64,000 nucleotides of DNA, from assembly GCA_009741485.1 (NCBI GenBank), contig VKON01000114.1, positions 492,873 through 556,872 on the forward strand, given 5' to 3'. Both the position numbers and the translations under genes were made by a program. Position 1 is the first letter of the stretch, and the number at the start of each line of letters is the position of its first letter. This document shows positions 20,967 through 33,900 of the stretch, one piece after another. The notes under the pieces are model-generated. The model did not search any database. It worked only from the letters and a program-made list of their open reading frames with translations, and was not told the origin of the DNA. The DNA comes from Malurus cyaneus samueli (Eukaryota; Chordata; Aves; Passeriformes; Maluridae).

Positions 20967-22535
20967 CTGTGGGGAGGATGGCAGCTTAGGGGGTGTGGAG
21001 ACCCCCAAAATATGGGTGGTGTGCGGCACCAAGGCAGAGCCCTGATGGCCAAACCCCCTATGTCAAGGGGTGCCGGCATCCCCAACCCCAAAAATCCGCG
21101 GGGACAACACAACGGGGTCTCAGCACAGCCCACCGATGCCGAGGTTTGGGAGTTCAGCCCCCTGCTCATCATCCCGGCCCCGGGGACCGTGCTGGGACCG
21201 GGTGGGACGAGCGCCTCCGCCCCCACGCACCGAGGCCGTGCGTCACCGCCGCACCCGCGGGACACCTTCCAGGTGAGCTCAGCGCCAGCTCGCCCTTCCG
21301 GACCACCGGTGCCACGGGGATCCTCACGCACCACCGAAACCGCTCGGTGCCACTAACGCCGTTGGGACGCCCAAAAAACAGCGGCCAGTGGCAAAGCGTG
21401 TGGGAGTGTCAATGCCACTGAGCCCAGTCACCACGGCGGGCGGCTCTGGAGACAGTGACCTTGAGCTGGGCCACGTGCGGCGCCAGCAGCGTGGCCGCCC
21501 GAGCCCCCCGGCACCCCCGGTGCCGGCACCCAACCGGTCAGGCCGGTTCCTGCCGGCGCCTCCCCACACCCACCGGGACTCGTGGCCGCCTTCCAGCCGC
21601 CGCCCTCCCGGGGCTTCCCGAACACGCCAGGAGCCCCCCAAAAAGCTCCCACAGCCACCGCGGTGTCCCCCAATTGGGGTGCAGCCCCATGTCCCCAGCG
21701 GTGCCACAGCTCGGGACCCCCCGTGCTGGCACCTCTGACCCTGCCACGGGCACCCCGGATCTGGGTGATTTGGGGAGCAACTCCCCCAACCCCCAAAATT
21801 CTCACCCCTACGGGCATGAGGCACTCAGTCCCAGGGTCACCCCGGCCCCAGGGAGGGCACCCAACCCCACGGGCAGCCAGTGACACTGGAGGCAGCAGAC
21901 CCCGTGCATCCTTCCCGGCAGCGTCTGACCCCGATCCCACCCTGCCGGGTGGACAAGAGGAGACCCCCAGGTGGCACTGGGGAACTGGACAGGGGGCTCC
22001 CCCACCCAGCACCCAGCCGGGGATTTGTGGCTACCGCAGCTCGTCGCCGAAGGCCACCCCCGGCCATCCTAATCCGCTCAGAGCGCCGGGATTACAGCGC
22101 CGGTCCCACGTCACCGGGACCGCGGCCACTCGCCTCGTCCCCTAGGCCACCGTCATCCCGCCCCGGTGATCGCGGGGGTTGATCCTCTTACTCCCCCAGT
22201 GTCACCTCGGTGGGCACGAAGCCGCCCAGAGCCCCCCGGCTCCCGCCTGCTCCGGCTGGGATTAGCTCTGACCTTCACCCCCGCGACCCTCCCCACCCCT
22301 GCCACAGAGGACGGGCGGTCCCCCTGGAATGCTGAACAGGGGGCTTCGGGCGGTCCCCGAAACTTCCCTGTGGGGGAAACTGAGGCAGGGGCCGGCTTTG
22401 TTGTGCCGAGCCGCCGGCAGCGGCGGGAGGGGAGGTGGGATTTCCTCGCCACCGTGGGATCGCCAGCCCCGTTGCACATTCCAGCGCGGGAGCTGGGGCG
22501 CGAGGCACAGCCCACGGCGTTTTCCCAGGATCCCG

Positions 22536-22560
22536 GCACGGCACGGCACGGCACGGCACG
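22536..22560 (+). repeat. GGCAC pentamer repeat
   Basis: Five tandem GGCAC units in the CpG-rich PLEKHG3/NUP160 spacer, immediately upstream of the TATA-like element. Confidence 0.8.
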
Positions 22561-23059
22561 CCGGGAGAGGGGCCGCGGCGCGCCAGCCCGCCGGAGCCAT
22601 ATAAGGGCAGGCGGTTCACCATTTCCAGGCATTTTCCAGAATCCCAGCGGCCTTGGGAGCGGGGAGGTCGCCGCCGGCTGCAGCTGCTCCTCCGGCCCCG
22701 TTGCCCGCGGGCACGGGCTGGCGCCGGCGCTCCGCCCGCACGACTCCGGGGGGCTCGGCAGCACGGGGGTCCCCGTGCGGCACCGAAGCCCAGACGGAAC
22801 AAAGCCTCAGAGCCCGCCGCCCGTGGCGTCGCGCCGCTAATCCGAGGAGGGCGCGGGACGCCCCAACCACACCCTCCAGGGCCGCCCCACACGCCACAGC
22901 CTGTCCTACAACCCCGGCTCGGCCTCGGGACCATCTCCCATTTCCCTGGATGCCTGTCCGGGTCTCCCAGCACCCCAGTCCCGTGTCCCTGCTCCCTCGG
23001 GGACCCCCAGCTCCTGCCCCACTGGAGCCACAGCTCCGGGCATCGCTGGACCCACGAAT

Positions 23060-23345
23060 CCTGTCTCAACAGGGCCCGTGGATCCTGCTCCACCGGGATG
23101 CAGCGGCTCCTGCCCCACCGGGAACCACGGATCCTGCCGCGCGGGAATGCAACGGCTCCCGCCCCATCGGGACCCAGGGATCCCACTGCACTGGGATGCC
23201 ACGACTCCTGCTGAACTCACCGGGATGCGACGGTTCCTGCCGCGTCGGGACCCCTGGATCCCGCCCCACCGGGAGACCCCCGCTGCCGGGTACTCTCGGG
23301 ACCGTCCCCTCCTGCACGGGACCCCCGGCTCCCCGCCGCAGCCCA
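23060..23345 (+). repeat. Degenerate GC-rich tandem repeat in the spacer
   Basis: Units of roughly 35 bases built on 'GGGATGCAGCGGCTCCTGCC' and 'CCACCGGGA' recur about eight times. A related cluster of 'GGTACTGTCCCGG' words follows at 23,555-23,710. No coding potential is inferred. Confidence 0.6.
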
Positions 23346-24710
23346 TGGCCGTGCCCGTTCCTCCCGGCCGGACTCACCGCGCTCCGCTACCCGCCGCCCC
23401 GGACCGTCCGCGTCCCGGCCCGTGCCGCAGGAAGCGGCGGGAGCGCCCCGGGGCGGGGACAGCGGCCGCCCCGCCCGGCCTCGGGAACGGGGACTCCCGG
23501 GAATGGGAGCGGGACGGGACCGCAGCGAGCCCGGACGTGACCGCGGGGCACGGTCCGGTACTGTCCCGGTTGCGGTCCCGGTCCGGTTCAGGTGCGGTCC
23601 CGGCACAGTCTTGGCACGGGATGGTTCAGGTACTGTCCCGGCAGGATCCTGGCACAATCCCGCTACAGACCTAGGCGTGCTTCTGGCACGGTCCTGGTAC
23701 CGTCCAGACACAGTTCCCCGAAGCTCCTGATCCCATCCCGGGGGTGCACCAAGCATGGCGGAGGGGAGCCCGCACCCACCGGGTCACCCATGGGGTCCCT
23801 TCCCGGGCGCCCGAAGGGGTCCCAGCCCCATCCATGGATACCCGGTGGGTCTGGGGCATCTCTCGGTGCCCAGGCAGGGCGGGTGCCCGCGTGTGGGGGC
23901 TGGTCCCAGTACCCCTCCCTTCCCTTAGCGCCTTCCATCGCCATTGCACAGCTCTGCCAGTGCCATGACACTTGAGTCCCCAAATCCGGCTGTGCCAGCT
24001 CCCCATGGCTCCCACAGCAACACGGGGGGTTTCGATGCCCCAAAAATAGAGCTGGAGGTCAGCTGGAGCCCCCGGCCCCTCACGGCACCTGCCACGAGAA
24101 TGGGCCCATTCTGCAGGCGGGCGCCTCCCGCTGCCGGCGCTGGATCCCGCTCAAAGGCGGGATTGTTCCGAGCAGAGCGGGAGCCCGGCCAGGCCCTGCA
24201 CCGGCCATCGTGGGGGGACGTGTGGCACCCGTGGGATGGCATGGTGGGATCCCCACTGTCCTCGCCAGTCCAGGAGCATGTGCTCTGCCGGTGGCTGAGT
24301 TTAGTGTGCTGGAAAAGTCCAGGAAGGTGTTGCAGCTGCTTTGCCGGGATGACGTGTGGGCACAGGTGAGTGTCAGGAGCTGGCTGAGGGCACACACCCC
24401 TACTGTTCCCCAGTGTCCTGCCCCAAATCTCATAGACCCCCTCAACAACCTCCCCAAATTCCCCTGCTCCCCATATCCACTCTCCCTCTCCCTGTATCGC
24501 CTCCCCAGACCTTCTCCCCCTTCTCTCCTTCCCACAGTTCCCCACCTCCCCAGCCCCGTCCCGCTCCCCACTCCTGCCCCTTTCCTCATCCGCCGCCAGG
24601 GGCGCCTGCCCGCTGCCCCTCCTGCCCCGTCCTCCGCCCGCCAGGGGGCGCCCGCTCTGCCGTGTTCCCGTCATGCCCCGCGCGGCCGAGGCGGGAACGC
24701 GCGGCCCAAC

Positions 24711-24906
24711 ATGGCGGCGGCTCTGGCGGCGCGGAGCTGTGACTGAGCGCCGGCCGGGCCCCGCCGCGGCCCCCGCAGGAGCTGGTCTTCGTGCCCCCCG
24801 GCATCGCCCCGCTCCCCGCCGGGCGCTACAGCGGCAGCGCCGGCGGCTTTTGCTACCAGGAGAGCGCGCAGCTCGGGGCCGCTACCAGGAATCGCTGGGT
24901 GCGATG
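24711..24906 (+). CDS. NUP160: NUP160 first exon, one base missing
   Basis: ATG at 24711 lies in CCAACATGG and reads MAAALAARSCD, then hits TGA at 24744. The conserved continuation LSAGRAPPRPRQELVFVPPG, matching the vertebrate N-terminus as I recall it, is open from 24743 in another frame and runs to the donor at 24907. One base lost around 24,739-24,743 reconciles them, and the total CDS then becomes a multiple of three. The exon lies in a CpG island where such losses recur in this assembly. Confidence 0.8.
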
Positions 24907-27900
24907 GTGAGTGCACGGCCCCGCTTAGACCCACCTCATTCTCACTTCTCCCTTTCTCGCCCCCCTCACACCCTTCTCCTCAGCTCTTCTCATCTCTCTG
25001 AGACCCTCTTGTCCTTCAGATCCTCCTCATCCCGTTCTCTCTCTTTTCAGACTCTTCTCATTCTCATCTCTGCCCTTCTCTTAGACCCTCCTCATCTTCA
25101 CGTCTACGCCTCTGTTCCCCAGGAGCACGTCGGGGGACACGGTGGAGCTGGTGGAGGAGTCGCTGGACGTCAACCTGCTGAACAACGCGGTGCGGCTGCG
25201 GATCCAGGGCTGCCCGCTGCTGCCGGGCGGGGTCCACCTGTGCGAGGTGCAGAGTCACCTGGTGGTGCTGCTCGTCACGGCGCAGACCGTGCACCGCTTG
25301 CTGCTGCCGCATCCCGCCCGCCTCTACCGCAGCGTGAGTGCGGGCAGTGCCGTCAGGGGCCGGGGCAGCCACCCCCTCACCACAGGGAGGGCTTGGGAGA
25401 GGGCAGGGGACTCAAAACACATCGGGAGCAAGAGCGAAAAGAGTGCTTTGGGGAGTTCAGCCGTGTTTTGCTCAGGAACTGGCCAGATGTGGACTGTGGT
25501 GGCACTGGAGTTGAACTGCTGCTGGGAATGAGCCTCGGTTTTTCCAGAGCGCTTCCCAGTTGGATTGCGTTTTTCTCCCCAGCTGAGAAGGCTGCAGGCT
25601 GGTTTTGTCTGGGTTGGAGTCTATATTTCATATGGAAGGGTTTATATCATATTTATATCATGTTTATACCACATTTATATCACATTCATCGTATTTCCAT
25701 GGATGTGAGTTGGAACTGGATAGTTTTAAGGTCCGTTCCAACGGAAACTGTTCCAGGATTCCGTGATTCTCCCCATTTGCTCTGACTTTTCCTCTTGTGC
25801 CTGGTTCTTGCCAGGACCCTCTCCTCTCTTGGAGAGCTGTTCTCCTGCTTTTAGAGCTCCAGAGAGCTTTCCCAAGGGATGACCCTGTGCTGTGGCAGAG
25901 CTGCTCTTCCTGGGATTTGTCACCAGCATTATTCTTTGAGCTGTCCTGAAGATTTTTTTACTGGAAAAATCCTTTATTACCGAGGAGAGAGTTGGCATTG
26001 CATCGATGCCTGGTGTTTGCTTTCTATGCCTTAGATATGTGTGCTCAGGATTTGCTGTTTTATGGAATCCTCCAGGATCATGGAGTGCAGCCAATTCCCC
26101 AGCACTGCCAAGACCACCCGTGTCCCCAAATGCCACATCCACATGGGATGGGAACTCCACCTCTGGAGCTTGTTCCAATGCCTGATAGCCCTCTCCATGA
26201 AGGAATTTTCCCTGATATCCAGCCTAAACCTCCCCTGGCACAACCTGAGGCTGTTTCCTCCCATTCTCCTCCAGGAGCTGATAACAGAGAGCCAAGTGCA
26301 GTCCGTGTTTACTGATATCAGCAAAATCCACATCAGGGATCCCTCCAATTACTACGTGATTCCCAGCGTGCCGGGGCTGGCTCCCAACTCCGTGGCCTCC
26401 GCAGCCTGGCTCAGCAGCGACGGGGAGGCTCTCTTCGCCCTTCCCTCTGCCTCGGGAGGGATCTTTGTCCTTAAGCTGCCTCCTCCCGATGCTCCAGGTA
26501 CGGTTTGGGAGCTACAACCCCTCTCCCAGCTTGGAATTTCGTTTAATCTTAATTTTTTTTGTTTTCCTGTTGTTTTTGAAGGAAGCGTTTCCATGGTGGA
26601 ATTGAAGCAGAGCTCAGTGGTGCAGCGATTCCTCACGGGCTGGATGCCAACTGCCATCAGGTGAATGCCTGGAGACGGATAAGTGGAGCTAATTTTGGCT
26701 CTTGGATCTCCTCACCTGGGATTTTTAGCTTGAGTCACACAGGCGCTTATAAATACTCCACCCAAAAAAGTTAACGGAGTCATAGGAGCTATCGGAGTAC
26801 GGAAGTTGGGAGTGGAATGCTGGATTAGCAGGATCCTGCTGATTCTGTGTGTCCATAAATACATTCTCTAGTAATTGGCCTGCAAGGATTTGCTCAGGAT
26901 GTGGCTCAGAGCCAGCATGGATTAGGGATTACTCTGCCCTTGTGCTGAGGAGCCAGGCATGTTTCTGACCAGCAGAGGTTACCTGGGGATCACATGGATG
27001 CTCCGTGGTGGATTTGGATCCTTAGGGCTGGGATTGTTAGTGTGTCTAAGAGTGCACAGCTGAATCCTAAGGCCTTTTCCTTGGAAGTGGGAGTGAGTCC
27101 CTTGATGCCTTGAATGACTCTGACCGTGAAGGTTATATTTTCCTGGGGCTGTCAGGATCCATGCTGAGGGCTGTTAGGATCCTTGCTTGTGGCATCTTGG
27201 ATCCTTATCAAGGGCTTGGATCCCTGCTGGGGGCTGCTTGGGTCTGTATTTTGGGGCTGCTCAGATCCTATTTTCCCTTTGGATTCTTCACTCACATTCT
27301 GCAAATACCTGGCTGAGGATGGGGAATTGGGAATGTGCTTCAGCTCCACCCAAGCAAGAGAAGAACTGGGTGTCACTGGTGTGGTGGGATCCTCTGTTCC
27401 GTGGATGCTAAACATTCCCATCTCTTGGTCTCACCCCATTGTTATTTGGATAGTGAAACCCCAGTGCCTTGTATCTGTCACCTGCCCGGATTTTAGAATC
27501 ACGGAATCCTGGAACAAGTTTGTGTTGGATTGTTTGAGCCTTGAAGCTCATCCAGCTCCATTCCTTGCCTAGAGCAGGGATACTTTCCTCTAGACCAGGT
27601 TGTCCAACCCTTGTTCAGGCTGAGTTTGGACACTTGAGGGATGGGAAATTTTCTTTGAAAGTGTTGATGCAATCTCTGGTTTTCCAGAGGCGATGGTGGC
27701 CCCTCGGATGTGCCCGTCAGCCTCTCTGTGCACTGCTTGGATCACGACGCCTTTCTCTTTGCCCTGTGCCAAGACCATAAGCTCCGGATGTGGTCCTACA
27801 AGGTGAGCTGAGCCTAGGTTTGGGGGAGCAGAGTGAACCCCAAAGAATCACGGGTGAGTGCTTGGCATGAATCTGTCTCCCGTTAAATTGTTGCTGGGCT

Positions 27901-30900
27901 TCTCCATGCTGGGAGTTGTGAAACAATTGTGGTGTGTGTTTGTAGTAGCATCTGGGAAGCATGGGGTTTCCTTGCCCAGCCTCATTCCTGGGAAAAGGGT
28001 TATTTCCAGACCTACCTGAGCATTTGGGAAGGCAGGCAGGAGCACTTTGAGGCCCAAGGAGCAATCCCAAGTAGATTTTCTCCTGCTTTCCGCAGTAATG
28101 AAAGTGTCTTTGTCAACAAGAAGTTAATAGAAGCCTCTTGCTCCAGATATGGAGTGCCAGAGTTAATGGAGCAGCACAGCACTTTCACGGCTCGGTGGCA
28201 CTGGAATGTGCTGTGGGAGGGAGGGGAAGCTTTATTCTTCATGCCTGGGCTCCGGCAGCCCATGGGATTGGTGGGAAGGGGGCCCAGGTGAGCTGGGAGA
28301 AGCCGAGGAGTGGTTCAGGTAAATGCATGGAGCCTTAATTTACCCCCTTTGTGGAAAACTTGGGGCAGATTTCAGCTGGAAGGCGAAGGAGAGGTGGGAG
28401 AAGAGCAGTTTCTCAGTGCTTAGTCTCTCCTAAGCCACTGTCCTGACCCTTTGCGTCGTTTGCAGGATCAGATGTGCCTGATGGTGGCGGATCTGCTGGA
28501 GTTCATGCCGGTCAGCAGGGACCTGCGGCTGGCGGCCGGCACCGGGCACCGCCTGCGCCTGGCCTTCTCCCAGTCCCTGGGCCTTTACCTGGCAGTCTAC
28601 ATGCACGCTCCCAAGCGAGGGCAGGTATGGAACCACGGGCTTCTCAGGCTGCAGGAAGAGGCATCATTCCCCTAGGATTTGGGTCTGGAAGGCAAGAAAT
28701 AGGGAAAAGTTTCGCGTGTGAACCTCTGGAGAGATCAGTGTTCTCTAAATAAGTATTTCTCCCTTCACAACACTGTGGGATATGTGTGCCCAAGCCCTGG
28801 GAGTGGAATTCCCTGTGTGACTGAGCTGATCCATGAGGGCTAGTTCACTTGTTTACCTCTTGCTGCAAAAACAAGGATGTGCTGTGGGAAAAGGAAAGGT
28901 CCAAAAGGAGCTAGAAGCATGGGAATGCTGATGGTGTGTTTACGCCGGGCTCCTGGGAGCATGTGGATGCTTCTGCAACTTGTGAAGAACTTTTCCTGGA
29001 GAGGGATAAATTTAGCAGGAGGCGAATGAGGGCCCTGACCAGGCTCATCTGTTGGACAGCTTATCCCGTTCTCCAGGGAATTCCCACACAGAGCAGGAGT
29101 GTGTAACATGAGTCCTGCGCTCCCACGAGTGCTCTGCTCTGGGAAGAACACACAGAGCTTGGCCTGCAGCTGAGGATTTGGGCTTTTCGCACCTTAGTCT
29201 TCTCTTCCCACATCTTGTCACCAGCAGTGCCAGGTGTGGTGGTCTTACATTTTTTCTGGTTTGGTCTCTGGAAAGAGCTGGGAGCCCTTCAGGTCCATGC
29301 AGGGATGAATGTCCTTGGGAAGAAGAGTGAGGGCAGGATACCAGTGCAGAGGGTCCAGTGGTGTGCTCAGCTCACCCCTCCTGCTCTCTGGGCTCTGTTA
29401 CCTGTAGCACCAGGCATGGAGAGGGACTGAAACTATGAGGTTCCCTGGGATGTGCTGTTTTAGCCCTTCAGAAAGTCATTTATGAGGTGTGTTTGTAGTT
29501 TTGTGTCTTCCAGCTGGTGAGCACTGAGAGCAACCGCTACAGCCTTGACCACATCTCCTCCCTGTTCTCCTCGCAGGTGAGAGCTGGGGCCAGGCCTCCA
29601 GGAGCTCAGCATTTAAATCACAGAACCATGGAATAGTTGGGTTGGAAGTGACCCCTTAAATCTCATCTTGTTCCAGCCTCCTGCAGGGACACCTTCCACT
29701 ATCCCAGCTTGCTCCAAGCCCTGTCTAGCCTGGCCTTGGATACTTCCAGGAATGGGGTAGCCACATCTGCCTCTCTGGGCAGCCTGTGCCAGGGCCTCAC
29801 CACCCTCACAGGGAGCAATTTCTTCCCAATATACCATCTGAATCTCCACTTTTCCAGTTTAGAGCCATTCCCCCATGTCTCATCACTGCAAGCCCTTGTC
29901 TAAAGTCCCTCTCCACCTTTCTTGTAGCTCCCTTCAGGCAGTGGAAGGGGCAATTTCTTTCCAAAGCCTTCTCCAGGCTGAAGAATTCCCAAAGCTTTTT
30001 AAATGACACAAGGGAATGTTTTGTTGTTAAGTGCTCACCTTCCTCTGCTGTACTGTATTTTGAGGAGAAGAAAGGAAATTGGCTCTTTCCCTCTTTCCTA
30101 GGAGACTCTGGTTGATTTTGCCTTAACCTCAGCCGAGATCTGGGCACTGTGGCACAACGAGGAGAGCCAAACTGTTGTGAAATACATCAATTTTGAACAG
30201 TGAGTTTTGGGACTGGATCAAATATATTAACTTTGAGCAGTGAGTTTTGGGACTGGATCAAATACATTAACTTTGAACAGTGAGTTTTGGGACTGGATCA
30301 CTGGGATGACTGCAGGAACAGCTCCTTAAAACCCTGACTGAGGTCCTCAATTTAGAGGTTTATGCTCAATGCTGCAGGAACATGGAAAATGCAAAAATCA
30401 GGCGCAGGATTGCTGAAAGTGGAGTTTGAGCAGGATGGAGGGAGGGTGCTTTCCCATGACAAGACAGACTTCAAGACAGTCAGGTGGTCCCTTGCAGGAA
30501 AAGAAGTGTTTTGGGGAGATGGTGATGGGAAAGGCTTATCCATGAATATAAAGCTATGGGTGGGTTGGTGCAGAGCCAGGGAGTTAAACAGTGAGTGGAA
30601 AATGCTGTGAGTGTACAAATTTCGGGGGAAGAAGCTGCTGGTTAGTCTGAGAGTTGCTTGTGAGCTCGTGGGATGGGGAGGATATTGATTTAAATTAAGG
30701 ATTCCAACTTGTTCCATCAGTTTAGGGCTGGGAATGCCACTATTAAGCTCTCCTGCCAAGATCTGTCCCTCGTCACTCTTCAGACCCAGAGGGCTGGTTT
30801 TGCTGGAAAAAGCCACAGGTTTGGTTCAGGTGGATGCCAATCTGATTCCAGGTTTACTTCCCTCCAGGAATGTCGCAGGCCAGTGGAACCAGGTGTTTGT

Positions 30901-33900
30901 GCAGCCGCTCCCTGAGGAGGAGGTTACAGTCCGACAGGATCAGGACCCCAGGGTGAGCCAGCTGTAAAATGGCACCAAAGAGTAAAGAGGTCACTGCGGA
31001 AAGAAAATGGGAATAAACAGAGACTGGAGTGTGCAGGGGGGCAGCTTTGATCCCAGACTGGAGCAGGGTGTGGATAGAAACACAGATCCAGAGGATGAGG
31101 TTGAGAATGGAAGGAAAGAAACAGCAGCTTAAATGCTCTCCTCATCCTTGAGCTTCCTTAAATTGGGATCTTTTTGCAGGAAACCTACCTGGAATATATC
31201 TTCATGCCCGGCCGGTTTACTAATGCAGCGATCCAGAAGGCTTTGCAGGCAAGTGAGAGGGAATTTGGGATGCTCTCTCTTCAGCTTTTTCCTGGCTCTT
31301 TTGATGTGATGCAGCAGGATTCCTTGGAGCTCTTGCCAGGCACGTTTTCATGGGAAGTCCCTGGAGTGAGTTGGTGGCCGCTGGGCCACGCTGCAGCTGC
31401 TGTGTGTCCGTAGCCAGAGGCAGAACCTGGATTCCAGATTATTGGTTTTTTTTCACCTTGGATAGCTCAGCAAGTTGCTGAGCTTGGTTTTCATTCCTAC
31501 CTCAGCCCCTCGTGGTGCTGTTTGTCAGGATGTGTCATGGAATCATGGAATTATTTAGGTTGGAAAAGCCCTCTGAGATGGTGGAATCCAGCCATTCCCT
31601 GCAGCAGTGCCAAGGCCACCACTAACCCATGTCCCCAAGTGCCATATCACATGACTTTTAAATCCCTTGAGGTGTGGTGGCTGCACACTGCCGTGCATCC
31701 GTGTATCCCAAATTTAGCATCCAGACCTTCCTTTTAACACTTCATCCCACAAAGTGCTGGCTGATGCTCTTGTGCTGCTTTATCTCAGTGCTGCTTGAAC
31801 CCTTGGTGAGACTTTTATTTTGGCTTAAAATCCAAGTTTCCTGTGCTGCTTTGCAGATCTTTTCTCAAGGAAGTGAGAGGCACATGGATCTGACGTGGGA
31901 TGAGTTAAGGAAAGAGGTCACTTCAGCCGTGGAAAATGAGGTGAGATGGAGTTTCCTTCCAGAATATTTTGTTGTACGCAGAGTCATGATGTTTTAGGTG
32001 CCAAGTGACCCCAGGCCTTCGTTTATCCTTTATTTCTTCAAAAGGAGATGTTTTAAAAAGTGTAAATCTCCATCCTTTCTGCTTGCATTTTTCATTCCTT
32101 CTTGGGTTTTTGGAATCCTTTGGGTGTTCTGTCTCTTCTCCCTGCCTGCGCTTTGGTCACTCGTCACATGGTGCCCAGGCCACCACCATGCTCAGCTCAT
32201 CATTTTGGCAGAGAATCCAAAGTAGAGGGATTATCCTCCAAAGAATCCAAATAATAATTTTTAGGGGACCTACCTGAAAGATGCCCATGTTGTTTTGTGT
32301 CTGAATCTCTCTCATTTATCCTGTTTGTCCTTATTTAACTTGGCTGCTCCTGATTCCCTTGTTTTGCCTCCGCTAGTTCCAGGGCAGTGTGACAGAATAC
32401 GAGTGCTCCCCGGAGGAGTTTTGGCAGCTGCAGGTGGAATTCTGGTCCAAGTTCTATGCCTGCTGCCTGCAATACCAGGAAGCTCTTTCCCGGCCCCTGG
32501 CCTTACACCTGAACCCCTACACCAGCATGGTGTGCCTGCTGAAGAAGGTGAGGCTGGGTGGTGGTGTGATTCCCTGGAGAGGTTTGTCCAGAGGTTTTGA
32601 GAAGCTCAAGGATTTTATCCTCATCTTCCAGGGCTCCATGTCCTTCCTCGTGCCCTGCTCCTTGGTGGATCATCTCTATCTCCTCTCCAATGAGCATCTC
32701 CTGACTGAGGACGATGCTGCCATCTTTGAAGGTGAGGAGACATGGAATTTTTTCCCTCCTGTCAGGGATGTGGGAGCTTCCATAGAGATCTGTGGAAGAG
32801 CTCCTGATCCACAGTTGCATGGAGATAGTTTTATTTTGGCTTTACAGGGAGTTTATTTTGTAAAACTTGCCATTGTGCTCACACTGGCAATTAGAAAATG
32901 GTGTCAAGGCTGCAAATAGAATCATGGAATCATGGAATGGTTTGGGTTGGGAGAAATTCTTCCCTGTGAGGGTGGAGAGGCCCTGGCACAGGTTGCACAG
33001 GGAAGCTGTGGCTGCCACATCTCTGGAAGTGTCCAGTGCCAGGTTGGACAAGGCTTGGAGCAATCTGTGGTAGTGGAAGGTGTCCCTGCCCATGGCAGGG
33101 GTGGGGCTGGATGGGCTTTAAGGTCCCTTCCTTCCCAAACTGTTCCAGGATTTATGAAATGTTTTCACATCAGCTGTGGAGAGGGGCCATGTTGTTCCTT
33201 GTCTCCGGGAAGTAAATGCCAGAGCAAGGAAAACATGTCATTAATATTGTTGCCACAGTGCCCTCCCTCTGTGCTTTGCTGGCCCTGGAATGCCAGTTCA
33301 CTAGGAAAAAGGCAATGGAAAATGTTACCTAAGCTCCATTTTCATGCTCGAGTGATTTTTGTATATTTTTATGTGTTTTTATGAAGTGGGATTGTCATCT
33401 GTTTGGTTGAGCTTTTTGTGGAATAGAGGGAAAGAAAGCTGGAGGCCTCAGCTGGATTTGGGAGTCCCAGCAGTTCCTGTCCTGGCTGTTTTAAACAGTC
33501 ACAGTCTCAAAAAATTGGATTTAATTTAAAATCTCATCCATAAAGGATTGCAGAGCTGAGCTGAGCCATTTTCTCCAGGATGTTTTCCTTTGTATTAATT
33601 ATTTCCTTTCAACCTGTGACTGGAAAAAATCCCTTGGAGGGAATTTAATTTTTTTTATTGTTGCGTCATTTTTTTATTTTCCAAATAATAAAGCCCAAGT
33701 CTTTCCCTTGTTGACTCCTGAGCTTCAGTTTGGTTTCACTGTTATTGGGGAAGAGCTTGGCACAGGGAACTGGGACTAGTCTACTGTTACTGGTGATAGG
33801 AGCTGCTGAACTAACTGGTTTTTGCATGGTCTTCCCACCTTCCCTTGGAAATCTGTTGGAAAATACACAGTTAGGTTCTTTCATTGCAGATTTGGAGATG

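Larger units (their letters stand above)
20967..24710. promoter_or_regulatory. GC-rich head-to-head spacer between PLEKHG3 and NUP160
   Basis: About 3.7 kb without a recognisable coding exon. CpG dinucleotides are dense from about 22,050 to 23,750 and again at 24,590-24,780, which look like two CpG-island promoters, one for each divergent gene. A TATA-like 'ATATAAGG' occurs at about 22,600. Upstream non-coding PLEKHG3 exons are expected here but cannot be placed. Confidence 0.5.
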
